Program-made: the position numbers and the translations under genes
The notes under the pieces: generated by a model
Seen by the model: the letters and a program-made list of their open reading frames with translations, nothing else
What the model was told of the DNA's origin: nothing
Databases searched by the model: none
Source of the DNA: Linum tenue
Taxonomy: Eukaryota; Streptophyta; Magnoliopsida; Malpighiales; Linaceae
Reading direction: 5' to 3'
Assembly: GCA_946122785.1 (NCBI GenBank)
Contig: CAMGYJ010000011.1
Location: 11,408,001-11,472,000 of the forward strand
DNA: 64,000 bases
Shown: positions 34,767 to 49,940 of the stretch, piece by piece
Position numbering within the stretch: the first letter of the stretch is position 1
Layout of the letters: the number at the start of each line of letters is the position of its first letter

Positions 34767-35332
34767 TAGGGGTGGTATTCGGTCGGTAACTGGTAAATCG
34801 GTTACCGACTTTACCGGTTTTCGGTATGCCGAGTGTGGGTAAGTGGGAATCGATTACCGATACCGGTTTGTAACCGGTTTACCAGTTACCGAATTACCGA
34901 TAAACGGTTACAAACCGGTTTTACCAACTTACCGTAAGGTGTAGTTGCGGACGGTTTTCGATTCGGTTTACCAGAAAATTACCGAACCGAATTTCTGGGT
35001 AGTGGGTTGATGTTGTAATATTTTGATTTTTCTGAGTTTTTTTCTTCATTTTTGTAATTAATAATTTATTATTAACTCTTATTTATAATATTTTTGAGGC
35101 CTATAGTAACTTACTTCCATTCATGTATGTAATATTTGTGAATAATGAAGTATATGTTATATGTTAATGCCTTAAATGGTCCGGTATCGGTATTATCGAA
35201 TTACCGTCGGTATTTACCGATACTGGTGCCGGTAAATCGAGCTTCCCCATTTGACCCTCGGCTACCGATACCGCCGATTACCGGTTCGATAAAACGGTAA
35301 ACTGTTTACCGGCTTACCGTTTGTCACCCCTA
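34767..35332. mobile_element. Non-autonomous hAT element with TACCGGTT arrays
   Basis: The ends are taggggtgg and the inverted caccccta. A perfect 8-bp duplication, caaataat, flanks it (34759-34766 and 35333-35340). Both flanks of the interior carry many ggttaccg/taccggtt repeats, likely subterminal transposase-binding sites. Non-coding. Confidence 0.9.
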
Positions 35333-35340
35333 CAAATAAT

Positions 35341-37867
35341 CAACAAATGTCGTAGAATAAGCAAACATACGTTATAAGAAAATTGAGAGAAATATATGAA
35401 TGAAATAAGAAGAATATATGTTTTGATACGTGTTGTCCAAGTTCATTAACTAAACATAATAAAAAAACCTTCGTCAAGGTTCATTTATTTCCAAGGCAAA
35501 ATACTCTTAAAATTTCCGGGAGAACCCGAAAACACAATTTGGATTCTAATTTTCCAAGGACATCATTATCATCTAGCTAATTTTGCAAACTATACGAAAC
35601 AACCTAGTATATGAACCACTTATTCATAAGGTGGCAAGGGGAAAAAGAATTATTGACAAAGAGATGCAAGTTCCAAACACATATCATCTACTTCCTTGAC
35701 GTGAGACATCCAGGCCATGAAATCTTGTACCAATCATTAGGCATTGACAATAGTGTGGAGAGGAAGTACAACTGATACAAATCAATGTAAACATAGTTGG
35801 TATGCTAAGATCGGCGCTCATCACAAACATACAGCAAGCTTAGCAGCTGGAAACTCTTACCACAGAACCAGTGCTGAAGCAGAATCGATGCCTTGAGCTT
35901 TCAATCATGTTCTGTGACAAAGCAAGTGCAGATCGATGGACAAAGAGCGCCTTTCAAGAGTTAGCATACGTAACTCCATTGGTTTCCACCAAGTTCCAAG
36001 AGTTAGCAGGTGTGAATCCATAAAAATTATCTTTCAGGATCAGGAGCAGGAAATTGACCTGGGGAACTTCTTATTGAATTGATCTGATCTACTTGTTAGG
36101 GAATCCCTGTTAATTTTTTTAACTCCTCTTTTATCTGTTGTTAATTTTTTAACTCCTCTTTTATATGTAGTTTTCGTAATTCCTAGTAAAATGATTTCAC
36201 TATTATAAAAAAGAGTTGAATAAGCACTAATGCTTATTAACTTGCAATTAGAACACCAGTGCTTCCATTTGAAGTTCTGGACCTATGGAGACCACCCACA
36301 ACTAACTACTGTAAGAACAACAAATGAAAATGAAATGGAAGTTCCAAATGATGGGATCTCATGCTTATTCCCCACTTTCCACCCAAGTGATTAGCAAAGT
36401 CGCAACTATAAGCTCATCCTTCATTTCTTGTGAATAATCAATGCTCATGTGCAGCAAATACAAAGTAGTATAGGTTCTAGGAGCTGCTCGCAGTACAGGT
36501 GTAGCCAGAAGCTTGGGAACAATGACTGGCCATAAATTACTCTTCTTCTATGTCCCCTTTTCAATAGCAATCAGAGGCGGTAACAATGTACTATTTCAAG
36601 CATAAATCACTTCCTATATATGTGCAAGCTTAAAAGGGTCGAGAAAACGAATGATGTTATAAGTTGTGAAAGTAGTTAATAAAACCCCATGCATGCACCA
36701 GTTTGAGGCGAATGAAAAGTACCTCTGAGATAGATATAAGGTCTGCAATGAGTACCAGATGCATCTGATATTGCGAAATGAGTATAGTTCTTCAACTGTG
36801 CAAGGTTGTGCAGAATGTTTCTCATCTTCATAGGTCTTGCTTGTTGCTCTTATCTGTCATTAAAAAGAATGTTTCATATGATTCTGAAAACACAAACCAG
36901 CTTGCTATAAGAAACTAATAGATCTGATTAGGTTGCTCTTAAGGGTAAAATAACAGATGCAAATCTTGACAATTCAAGTTAGAAGTATAACTTCGAGGCT
37001 TGGGAGGTAGCAAAGTAAAAGCGTCATATGGTCAAGGTATTGAACTAACTGACGGATGACGATCTTATATTACTCACTTAGGTTACGGATGACGATCTTA
37101 TATTACTCACTTAGGTTAAAAGCGAATATGCGTTAAAATTAAACATTGAACTACATTGACAGATGAGTGTCTTGAAATGCAGAAATGGTAAAACACAGAA
37201 GTGTATGAGACAATATCTTCATAGCACATTACTCCTATAATGCACCCCTACTCTTCTGTAGCTTTTTATAGCTTTATCAGGAAATTAAGTTTGACAAATA
37301 TGTGTATTGAACAACAGTAGTCCTCTAACAGGCTTTACCAGGAAATTAGTAGTGCATTATCAGTACTCCTCTTTCAGGTTTGGAGTTGTAATGATCCAGG
37401 GAAATGGAAAATTAACTTACTCCAATAAAGCTAGAAATTGCAGGGGCATTATCGGGGAATTAAGGTACCGTTTAAATTACTCCTCTTTCTAGCTTTTCAT
37501 TGCCCTGGAACTTTTAAATCTAGAGGATTATAGTCTGGTAAAGCTATACATCTAGAGAGAGGAGGAACCATTGCAATGATACGACGAACCAGTGCTCTGG
37601 AGTGACATGAGCTTCTCCAATTAGTTGAATGATTATGAACACAAACAACCAGAGGATTAGAAGTGATAAGAAAGATCCTTACCTGAAAGGGGTTGATGTT
37701 CCTAGTTTAGTACACTAAAAGGGTAAATTGCTTCAAATCTGATGTGTAAATTGACCAACACCCGAAAACAATATCGCACCTCATCCTACGAACAGGGAAA
37801 AATCGAGGAACTAAACCAAAAATTACAGCTCCAAATTAGCAAAAACAAAGGGATAGAAAAGACGTAC
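35341..37867. other. Unassigned, with a tandem duplication
   Basis: No long open frame. Small frames (37307-37492, 37742-37969) are not recognisable. From about 37867 down to 37500 the minus strand may be the intron that followed the captured ZEITLUPE-type exon, but no second exon (LOV end, F-box or Kelch repeats) was found. Confidence 0.4.
37052..37117 (+). repeat. 33-bp perfect tandem duplication
   Basis: Two identical units starting acggatgacgatcttatatt at 37052 and 37085. Confidence 0.95.
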
Positions 37868-38800
<933 letters not shown>

Positions 38801-38949
38801 AACCACCCCTAGCCTAGCCACCACGTCCAAGAGGAGGGAAATATTCCCGAACAAACCTAATGCATAGTTACACAATTGCCCCTAGCAAGAATGAAGGAGA
38901 AGCCAGGGAATTCAAAATACTAAAAAGTTGCTGAAGAACTGCTATAATA

Positions 38950-39180
38950 TATAGGAGGAGGAGGATGTGTAGATAAAGAAAGGTGTACCGAGAGCGTATT
39001 TAATAAAATTTTATTTTATTAATAAAAAAGGTAATTGTGAGGACCAAAATGTCCTTCCTACTTTCAATCTCGTTGCAGAAAATTTGAAATGGGGCTCCCG
39101 TTTTTCCCTTCGGCGTATTATATTATGTGTAGATAAAGAAAGGTGTACCGAGAGCGCATTTAATAAAATTTTATTTTCTT
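38950..39180 (+). repeat. 57-bp direct repeat flanking a copy of the SINE-like body
   Basis: Tgtgtagataaagaaaggtg… occurs at about 38967 and again at about 39126, each followed by taccgagagcg and atttaataaaattttatttt. Between them (39028-39122) lies a second copy of the body found at 33336-33423. Confidence 0.7.
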
Positions 39181-39347
39181 AAAGAAACGAAAGATATAAA
39201 AGTCCATAAAAATATCTAAAATCAAGTAAGTGAGATTAAAAATTCAATGTATAATAATTTAACATACACGAATCATAAAAAAACATTAGAAAAAAATATT
39301 AAACACAATTACGAATGCGCTACCCAACAAACGGGTAAGAAAACTAG

Positions 39348-39986
39348 TAAACCATTAAGCGTATTCTGGTAGCCGATGCTCATAGTAACACTCAACAGGA
39401 ATCACATGTATGTAACCCGAACCACAACGATGGCGGGGTCTGTTAGCCAACATTTGCAACCTCTGTGTATAGTATAGGTATGTTTAATCAACTGGCCCTT
39501 TGTCGAGCATGTACGTCTTATTTATTGGGTGGGCTTCGGCCTTCGGGTAGCTGGGCTCGTAGTGGGCTGCAACGGGGTTTATCACCACATTGGTGCAGGA
39601 CGGACCGTTGATCAGGCGTGGAAGATGCCGTCACGTGAGTCACCAATCCCAATATACTACTTTAAATCTCATCCACTTCTCCAATCGGAATCTCAACGGC
39701 ATATACATCACTTTCATCCCCCACCCTATCCTCTCCCTCTCTTACCCCAAAACGAAACGATATATAACTAACGGCCCAACAAACGTCGTCCGTTCCCTTT
39801 GCCAAAAGCCGTCAAACATTTTCCCGTCCGGCGTTATCATCTGCCACGTATCACAAACTTCGGCAATATATATTCCCCCCTCGCCCCCACTTCATCACTC
39901 GATCACACACTGCTAGTTTTCTCATTTTCACCGTCGCCGATCTCTCAACCAAACAGCTCCCCGCTTCTTCCTCTTCATCTCCATCA
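39348..39986 (+). promoter_or_regulatory. Promoter and leader of the malate dehydrogenase gene
   Basis: An aatatatat TATA-like element at about 39863-39871 lies 115-125 bases before the ATG, followed by a pyrimidine-rich leader (ccgcttcttcctcttcatct). Another TATA-like tatataac lies near 39759. The distance to the putative Helitron end is only about 640 bp, so the insertion would bound the proximal promoter. Confidence 0.5.
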
Positions 39987-42205
<2,219 letters not shown>

Positions 42206-42440
42206 GTGCTGTGCGTGAGTGCAGCTGCGATGCCCCCTCCCCCATTTTAAGTTTCTCTACAACTGCAGGGGCATGGCTACTATTTTTGAATAAAAAGCCT
42301 CTTTCGTGGTGTTAATGAATGCAAAGCCCGTCGGATGATGGGGATCCTGTGATCTGCTTTAGACGTTTGCTTGAGGGCTGGTGCTCTTTCATGTGTAATG
42401 AGGATATCTTAGATTTATAAGTGAAGATTTGAGACTATGC
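42206..42440 (+). terminator. 3' UTR and polyadenylation region of malate dehydrogenase
   Basis: AATAAA lies at about 42289-42294 (tttgaataaaaagcc), 85 bases after the stop. T-rich sequence follows. Confidence 0.6.
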
Positions 42441-43754
42441 AGAAACTGTTGTATTCAGAATTTTGATTTGGCAGATATAATCTTCAACTGCTCCAACTAG
42501 TGTCCTGTTTTTGCGTGTGTTTGATTTAACTAGGGCATCAAGATTTCCATGTTGGTTCACCAGGCCTCTAGATAAGGGCAGGTTGTGTGTATGCATGACA
42601 AAGGTGGCCCTCTTGAAAAAGGGCACTAACAGCTCTCTTCATGGTGGACCAAATGGCAATTTTGATCCAGAAACGCTTTCTCTGTGCTGCTTGGCCCAAT
42701 ACGAATTTTGCAAATGGTAGGACTCATTGGTCCAAATGCATGCTAGGGGTTTATGGATGCCCTGGTTCATTTGTCCAAATGCATGATAGGTACCCGCTAG
42801 GTTGGGTTCTCTTGCATATGCAGTGAGTATTTTGCCGAATTCTGTAGGAGGATGCCCCAACTGGATTGACTTTGGATTTCGAAAAAGTCTGACCCAGTTC
42901 GACCCATTGACATTCCTGTGGAGGTTTCAGTATCAACGGGAATCACACATTCACACCAGACTTCATGTAGAGCTCTTATTTGACGATGATGTCGCCTACC
43001 ACTTCATAGAGGTCTAGCCTCAGCCATACCAATCTTGGGTAGGGCAACTTGGCTAAGCACATTGAGCAAGCAATAATCTCGACCCGAGGGCCATATTCCA
43101 AGTGAGAATAGTGTTTTTACTCGTGTCGACATTCACTCTGAAGGGCGTTGTTCGACACACCTATATAGAGAAACAACACCAGGTTGATTGAATTTGAAGG
43201 GCAAGCTCTAGTCCACCTCTTGTTTTTGGACATCTCTAGGGCCACGGCTCCAATTGAAGATAATACCATACCGCACACGCAGGCAAGATGGGGAAAGTGC
43301 ATATTTGATGACAGCTAGACCAGATTCTGATGGACTTTGTTTGGGCATTTCGCTGGCCGACTAACAAAATGTTTGTCTCTGTCCGCCATGTTGGTTGCGA
43401 ATTGCGATGTAGATATGAACGAACCAATTGCATGGCTGGCAGCATTGATGCTAATCGTTTCGTTTGGCTGTCTCCATCGCATGCTGCGCGGAGGACAATG
43501 TATATTTATGCCGAAATAGTACCAACTTGACCAATTGCCGACAACTTACGTGTGGGTATGAAACTGAAATACCACGTGCTTTGCCTTTCTAGCTGCGACC
43601 CCAAAGCTCAGTCTCATTTACCTCAACAAAGAAATTAAACGATGCACAGCACAGGCCCACGTTTTTATAACCATTAATCTTGTCGCCCCATTTCCATGCG
43701 GTGAAACGGGTAATGCATGGCGATAAAACCATATCGGACTATGGCCTTGGGAGT
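42441..43754. other. Intergenic, mixed composition, no gene assigned
   Basis: Several short frames lie on both strands (42435-42626, 42639-42860, 43236-43530), with composition closer to coding than the AT-rich blocks, but none matches a family I know or links through splice sites. Degraded transposon or gene sequence is possible. Confidence 0.35.
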
Positions 43755-44019
43755 AGGAATGACAATGGTAGGTTCGGGTATATATTTTAATACCCATACT
43801 CGTTCCGCGGCAGGTGGGGTTCAGGTTGGATAATTTATCATAGGGTGTGGGTCGGGCCAGGTCAATCCAATGAGTATATAATTTATGTGAAAAGCATTAG
43901 AAATATTTGTTATTTTCATTAAAAGACCAAGAAAGAAACCATAATATGATAAAATGTAGTTAAATTATTAGAGAAATAATTGAGGTTTTCACTTATTTAC
44001 AACTTTATTATAGCTAAAA
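43755..44019. repeat. hAT-like GGGTATGGG-rich repeat, interrupted
   Basis: Begins taggaatgacaatggtaggt and contains cgggtatatattttaatacc-type motifs seen again at 45130-45180 and 45370-45460. It may be one element split by the LTR insertion at 44020. No duplication was found. Confidence 0.35.
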
Positions 44020-44374
44020 TGTTAGAAACCGATGTCTGTAGGGTTTCTCTATTAATTATTTTTATTAATATTATGGTAATTATTAATATGTTTAGTAGTC
44101 ATTTAATAGAATTAGATTTATTATTAGAGTTGTCCTGTATTTCCTATATATATGTACTTTGGGTTTCCATTCAGAAGGAAGCAGAAGTTAATAAAGAATT
44201 ATCTCCCTAAATTCATATCCCAATCCTCTCAATTCTCGATCTCAATCCCTCTAAAGACCTAGGCCGATTCTCTATCTTTCTCTACTTTTCCCAAATCACA
44301 ACCTCAATCGCTAATTCTGTTAGAATAAACCCTAATTCCCAAATATCAAATCCGTTAGAAACTTGTTTCTAACA
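44020..44374 (+). repeat. LTR retrotransposon 5' LTR
   Basis: The repeat is bounded by a perfect 10-bp inverted pair, TGTTAGAAAC and GTTTCTAACA, and followed two bases later by a tRNA-Met primer site. It contains a TATA-like tatatatat region (about 44145). No 3' LTR is seen. Confidence 0.8.
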
Positions 44375-44376
44375 TT

Positions 44377-44389
44377 TGGTATCAGAGCC
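44377..44389 (+). other. Primer-binding site for initiator tRNA-Met
   Basis: TGGTATCAGAGCC, two bases after the LTR. Confidence 0.85.
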
Positions 44390-45130
44390 CGGTTCAAGAA
44401 TTGAGTTCATCACAACTCTCAACCGGGGACGAGTTCTACAACTGGTTCGACAATGAGCTCTTCAAGGCTCTCGGGCCTGTCATAGGCAGAACTGCGGGAA
44501 CAGGCCCGCCGCATCGGACGTCGTTGGATCCCCGAGGAGTCGCCGACCGCGCAAGCAGAGGCGGTGACTCGAGCCACCGACCGCGAGCGACCACCAACGT
44601 CGGCCGAGGCCGACCCGTGTGCTAGCGGACGACGACTCGAACAGCGCGCCGCGGCGGTTACGCCGACAAGGAGCACGCACCCAGCGAACCAGCGCTGACC
44701 CTCTCGCTGCACTCGGTGGCTGGATTGTCATCCCCAGGCACTCTCCGCTTCAAGGCTCGAGTCGAGGTGCTGACGACCAGGAAGAAGAAGCCATCGCAGG
44801 AGCTCCGAATCGCGCGAGGAACGCGACGGTTAGCTGCAACTTCCGTCGCGACGCTGGGCGGAGGAGGAACAAAATCGAGGGCGGAGCTGCTGGAGGATGG
44901 AGGACTCGTCACCAGAGATGGAGACAACGATAGCAACGGACGAAAAGACAGAGACCCACCTCAATCGCGACCCCGGGCAAGCGTGGGTTCACCGGATTTC
45001 TTCGTTGACAACGCACGACGAGTAGAAGGCGTGGCGATCGGCGTTTCTACCACGGGCGATGTCGGGTTAAAGAAATGAAGGAGCAACGTCGAAATTGGCG
45101 GCGACGACGACTGTTGAGGTAGCAACATCG
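44390..45130 (+). mobile_element. Truncated internal part of the LTR element, GC-rich
   Basis: This is much more GC-rich than its surroundings and open on several frames of both strands (for example 44401-44625 and 44716-45078 plus, 44419-44712 minus). This is the usual artefact of GC-rich non-coding leader. The first frame, FYNWFDNELFKALG, could be the start of a gag. Without further domains I cannot say whether the element is Ty3 or Ty1. It ends abruptly near 45130. Confidence 0.45.
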
Positions 45131-45741
45131 GAATCCGACAGGGTGTTCATGTGTGTATGGGATACCCATGAGTTTACGAACATAACTGTACATTAATTTT
45201 CGAGCACTCATATCATAATATTATCGAAATTTTCTCTACAAATATATCTCTGTAAAGACTAATAACATCTAAGGTATCTAAATTATTAGGTTTATACTGA
45301 CATAAAGACAATAACATCTACAAATTATCCATATTGTTTATGTTATATCCAAAATGACATCGTTTTGCTTTTAGGGTGTCGGTCGGGTGGTAAGTGGGTT
45401 GAATTTTGGCAAAACTCAAACCCAACCAAATCTGCACCTTTCAAAAGCGAGTAAAACCCGCACATGTCAACCATTGATTATTAGAAATTACAAAACCTTC
45501 AACTTGTGTACCAAGTTGATTGACATTAACAATTACAGTAAGGATCGTTCGATATCCCAATCAATTTCATCTGTCATATAAAATACAACCACAATTCATA
45601 TTGGAGTAAGCATTTTTTAGTTGAATTCGAGCAACCTATAAAAAGCTCGGTCGACTCATTATAAACCACACAAAGTATATATCACATATTGTCACTAGCA
45701 ATATCAATCGAACACATAAGCAGACCAACCTTTAGGTCATC
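45131..45741. other. AT-rich DNA with GGGT-type repeat remnants, no gene seen
   Basis: Remnants of the cggtcgggtgg repeat lie at 45370-45460. Otherwise nothing is supported. Confidence 0.4.
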
Positions 45742-45749
45742 TTCAGTTG

Positions 45750-46084
45750 TAGGGGTGGCTATACGGTCTGGTCCGGTTAAATTGGCCCTAATTGATCCGG
45801 TCCCAGTCCGGTTTTGTCAGGAATATAAGGACCAAAGATTAGATTGGATACAGTCCGGTCTTGACCCGGTTCGGTCCCAATTCGGTTTTGATTTTAGATT
45901 GAGCTTGTGGGGATTTGAGTGGTCTGAGGCCTCAAAGGGTGAGAAGTTGGTTAAGTTTTGGGTGTTAGGCTCTCTTATCCGGTTTCGATCCGGTTCCGGA
46001 CGGTATTTAACAAAAAAAATCTAAGCCAGAAGATGGATCTAGGTTATACGTCCGGTTTTGGGTAAAACCAAATATCCAACCCTA
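45750..46084. mobile_element. Short non-autonomous hAT element
   Basis: The start is taggggtggc and the inverted end is aaccct then a. Flanks ttcagttg (45742-45749) and ttcacttg (46085-46092) form an 8-bp duplication with one mismatch. The inside has repeated tccggtc/ccggtt motifs. Non-coding. Confidence 0.75.
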
Positions 46085-46455
46085 TTCACTTGTGGTTCTA
46101 TTATTCCTATATGGAATTGCATGGTTGGTCACTGAGATTACAAAAAACGTTCAAGTTTGGTCACTCGAAATATTTAAATCCATTGGTGGTACTTCAGTTT
46201 ACAGAAACCGTTCACGTTTGGTCACTCTCCGCCCAACTATATTAACTTTTGCTTACGTGGCGGTCAACTCTAAAATTTGACCGTTAAATGTGTGATGTGG
46301 CAATTTAAAAATAATAAAAATAAATTTTTTAAAATTGCCATCTCATTTCCACCTCATTGTCACTTTTATTTAAATAAATAAAAAATCCTAATTTCTTCTA
46401 ATCCCAATACCAATACCCCGCCGCCGCTGCCATTTCCATTGTTGAAACTTCCCAG

Positions 46456-46800
46456 TCAAACTAAATTGGATTTGGGAAGGGGAAAGATCTCTCCATTTTC
46501 CAGTCCTAAATCAAATTCCAGCCTCGGGAAGCAGAAACAGGACCAACTGTGAGAGCTACAGAGAGAATTAGAGACATTTACTTGCCTGCTGTGACCTCCC
46601 AATGCGGCTATTATCTTGTCCACGGACACAAACGTGCCGGCAAAAGTCCCGAGGAACAGTCTATATCTCACCATCTCCTTGACTGCTAAAGTGATGGCTT
46701 CACTATTGGTGAAGCCCAAAGGGTTTCTAGAGGAAAATTCGAAAGCGAATTGCTCAAATACCAAGCTGAGAATCGGAGGGAGGTGGAAAAGAGATTGAGG
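46456..46800 (-). pseudogene. Captured fragment, TMEM135/Tim17-family-like membrane protein
   Basis: The minus frame reads FTNSEAITLAVKEMVRYRLF then LGTFAGTFVSVDKIIAALGG. This resembles the glycine-rich membrane segment of plant TMEM135-like (Tim17/Tim22/Tim23/Pmp24 superfamily) proteins. Exon-like borders flank it, and the frame continues beyond without similarity. Only one short exon equivalent is kept. The family call is from memory of the motif and could be wrong. Confidence 0.45.
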
Positions 46801-47136
46801 AGAATTAATTGAGAGGCAAACCTTGTGTGGCAGAGGCAAGCCAGAATTAGGGCTGGCATTTCGGTTTATGGTTAGCGCGTAACCGCCGATTTTAACCAAA
46901 AATCGTCGGTTACCGGCTAACCGAAAATCGGCCGGTTATCTTGACGGTCGGTGATCGGTTGGGAAAAGGAAGGGGTCGGTTGACCGAGTAACCGACGGTG
47001 AGTAACCGCGATTATCCGACTAACCACCCCTAACCGAGACCCACTTAACCTTCCCTTTATGTCCAGATTCATCTCCATTCTCACATCTTGAATCTAAAAA
47101 AATTACTTCCCAAATCCAGGAAGAAGAAGAAGCAGT

Positions 47137-47332
47137 AGTAGTAATCCCTCTCTCAACAATTTCCCTCTTTTCACTCCTCTTCCTCTACACTCTCACCACC
47201 GCCATAGCCAACAAGCAGACCTACATCGTCCACCGCGACTCCGTCCACCGCGTCGCCGTCCACCTCGCCTCCACCGCCACGTCTCCCTCCACCTCGCCAT
47301 TCGCCTCCTTCCCATCGCGGTCAGCGCCGTGA
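47137..47332 (+). pseudogene. Captured subtilisin-like protease N-terminus
   Basis: The plus frame gives a hydrophobic signal-peptide-like run, SLFSLLFLYTLTTAIA, followed by NKQTYIVHRDS. This matches the junction between signal peptide and inhibitor (I9) prodomain of plant subtilases (…K.TYIVHMDKS…), secreted serine proteases. The family Met is replaced by Arg, no start ATG lies in frame, and after about 60 codons the frame ends at 47330-47332 without the rest of the prodomain or the catalytic triad. Confidence 0.7.
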
Positions 47333-47334
47333 CG

Positions 47335-47462
47335 TCCCGTACGCCTCCTCCCGTCGCGGAGCAGGCCACCAACCCAGCAACAACATCATCTCGCGTTGTC
47401 CCGTACGCCTCCTCCCGTCGCGGAGCAGGCCACCAGCCCAGCAACAGCATCATCTTGCGTCG
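47335..47462 (+). repeat. 64-bp tandem duplication inside the hAT
   Basis: Two units starting tcccgtacgcctcctcccgt at 47335 and 47399, differing at about four bases. Confidence 0.9.
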
Positions 47463-48002
47463 TCCTCATCGTCAATCCAACAAACCATCTCCTCGAATCG
47501 CCAACCGACCTGCCCGACGTCCGCCTCCACTCGCTGCCCGCCGCCACTGTGCCTCTGCTTCTCCTCCATGGCCGTGGTGTCCAGATCTGAAATGGAAGAA
47601 GGAAGGAGAGAGACGAAAGGAGTGGTGGGGGGTTTGAATGGAGAAATGAAGGAGAGAGAAGGATGGAGGAGATAAGGAATATGTGGTGGGAGGATTTTTT
47701 TTTTTAATTATTTTTTTGGAGATTAGGGAGTGTTTTTCGGGTATGCAGCTAACCAAACCAAAACCGATAACCGACCGATCGATGGTCGGCTAACCGTAGT
47801 GTCCCTCACGGTCGGTGGTCGGCAGCGGGAGGTGGTGGCTCGGTTTAGCCGATAATCAAGAAATCGATTTTTCGGTTAAACCAAAACCGACTGACTGACA
47901 CCCCTAGCCAGAATGGAGAAGAGAACAAGACCTCCTTTCAATCCAAATAGTTGAAGTCTCATTCCTTGTCAAGTTGAAGTCTCCTTCCTCTCATCCCTCT
48001 AT

Positions 48003-49865
48003 TGTTACACCCCATCTTTTTCTAAGCCGAAATGACGATTATGCCCTTGGTCCAAATTTGTCAAATTTCACCGTAATGTCGAGGAGGACTAAAAATGTGA
48101 ACTATTGGTTCAAGCAGTATCAAATTTCGACATCAAATGAGAAAGTTATGGACGTTAACTGAATTTCGGATTAAACTCACCCGTAATTAGGAAATTCCTA
48201 TAATAACCCCGAGGAAATTAAACCTAACCCTAATTCTCATTCGGCCTCACCTCAAACTAATTAAAAAACCCTCGTTTGTAACCTCACAGCGCCTCACCCG
48301 AAGCTAATTAAAAACCCTCATTTTTAATTATTCCTTCCCCACCGTGAATAGCTTTTGGCAGAGGAGCAAGGAGAGACTTCATCGTCCCTAGCCATCACCA
48401 TCTTTCCACCGAGGCAGTCAATAGGACAAGGAAAGCTAAGGCGAGAGGAAGACTTGGAAAGGGATCGATCAAGGACCCTAGCTCGGCGATAATGGGACAA
48501 GGAAGTGAAGGTAATCCTTTCTCTTCTCATAAGCGGATTGGGGAAGGGATTCAATTGGGCACGAGACGTTTCCTATCTCCATAAATCCCTCCGAGAAATC
48601 ACGTTTTCACCGGCAGCTAGACTAGGGAAGCATCACGTGTGGGGCAGCCATCGTAGGAGAAGTAGTATAAGCAAGCTGCTCCTCCCAATTGTGCCAAGTA
48701 CGAGTGTAATAAGTTGGAAGCGAGTGGAGCAAAATCAGAGCCAGTTACGAACGGAGGAAAGGTGAGTGTAAAAGAGGTAAATTCTACGCCTTACATATTC
48801 TTTTAAATATTATGATTTTAAGTATTTTAGTGAATTGGTTACCATTGCTTGATTAAGTTTATGATTGATTATTTGTGCTTTGCTTGTGCTATTTGAGGTG
48901 ATTTGGGGTGATTTTATGATATTTACCTTAAAGCGTTATGTTATGAGTTATTGTTAAAGTTTAAGAAACAAGTTCTTTCTAAGAAGTAACTCACCTTCAA
49001 GAAGGTGAAGTCGTTTTAAGTGTTTTTAGTCACTAGCGCCAGTCCGTTGCCATTTGAGATTTTCAGATAGAGCAGCAGTTATGCTCTTGAGATCTTTGAG
49101 ACAGAGCAGCAGTTATGCTCTCGAGACTTTTAAGATGAGCAACAGTTCTGCTCTTGAGAATCGTGGTGAAGAGCCACCACGATAAGTTTAAGATGTTAGG
49201 GGGATGAATCGTTACGACTTCCCTAACTGAGTTTAAGTTTAAGGAAAGCCTGGATGGCTTCTCATACGTATGAGTTGGCAACCGGACTAGCTAGTGAGGG
49301 ATCCCCGAGTCAGTCAAGTATTTAAGTCAAGATTTGAGCTTTAAGAATGGAGAGTAACAGCAACTCCCATACAGTTTAAGAGTTAAGATTTTAAGATTGG
49401 AAGTATAAACAACTTCCACCATTTAAAGTTAAGTGTTTAAGCAAAGTATTCAAGCATAAGAAATTTTAAATCGTAAGGGCGTAGACTGACCCCATCTCAC
49501 TCACCAGTTTGAGGAGCTAGAGGAGCAGTTAGTGAGCAGCGAGTTTGAGGGCAGCCAGCTAGAGGAGAGCAGTATAAGCGTTACGGAGGATGCTTAGTCA
49601 AGGTTTTCAGTAGCAACAACTTTAGAGATTATTAGTTATTTATATTTTATGATTATGAGTATAGACTGGAGATCGGTTTGAGATTTTAAAGTTTGAGTTT
49701 AATTTGCCCACGTGTTAGGGCACGTGTTAGGGCTTTGCTTTGAACTACAAGTGTGTTTTCAGTATTTTATTATGAAAATTTTCCCGCTGCAATTTAAGAT
49801 TTGAGTACTTTAATTGTCAAGGGCATTTTAGTAAAAGTAGTACCTGGCCGGGTTAGGGTGTTTCA
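48003..49865 (+). repeat. Solo LTR, 1863 bp
   Basis: The repeat starts TGTTACACCCC and ends GGGTGTTTCA, complementary LTR-type ends common in plant Ty3/gypsy elements. It is flanked by a perfect 5-bp duplication, tctat (47998-48002 and 49866-49870). There is no primer site or coding sequence next to it, so it is a recombination product. The orientation is assumed. Frames inside (48324-48554, 48505-48765) are not recognised. Confidence 0.85.
49068..49160 (+). repeat. ~38-bp tandem repeat in the solo LTR
   Basis: Three imperfect units around gagcagcagttatgctct. Similar but weaker duplication continues at 49340-49440 (agcaactcc/acaacttcc). Confidence 0.7.
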
Positions 49866-49940
49866 TCTATTCTTCTCCACGTCTTTTCTACATCCCTCGC
49901 TTCAAGTCCTCAACCTCCATTTCTTCCGACAATCTGAGCT

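Larger units (their letters stand above)
46848..47906. mobile_element. hAT element carrying a captured subtilase fragment
   Basis: The ends are tagggctggc and the inverted caccccta. A perfect 8-bp duplication, gccagaat, lies at 46840-46847 and 47907-47914. The outer ~200 bp of each side are packed with ggttaccg/cggttaaacc motifs, typical hAT subterminal repeats. The middle (47100-47640) is GC-rich host-like sequence. No transposase. It interrupts the interior of the larger MULE. Confidence 0.9.

Noticed and set aside
34767..35332. TACCGGTT repeats as a CRISPR-like or regulatory array
   Set aside because: The 8-bp duplication and taggggtg ends show a hAT element; these are its subterminal repeats.
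42435..43530. Cluster of short frames downstream of malate dehydrogenase as a gene
   Set aside because: Frames lie on both strands, are short and do not join through plausible splice sites.
44401..45078. Several 70-120 codon frames on both strands after the LTR at 44020
   Set aside because: They overlap on opposite strands in GC-rich DNA and show no domain; typical accidental openness.
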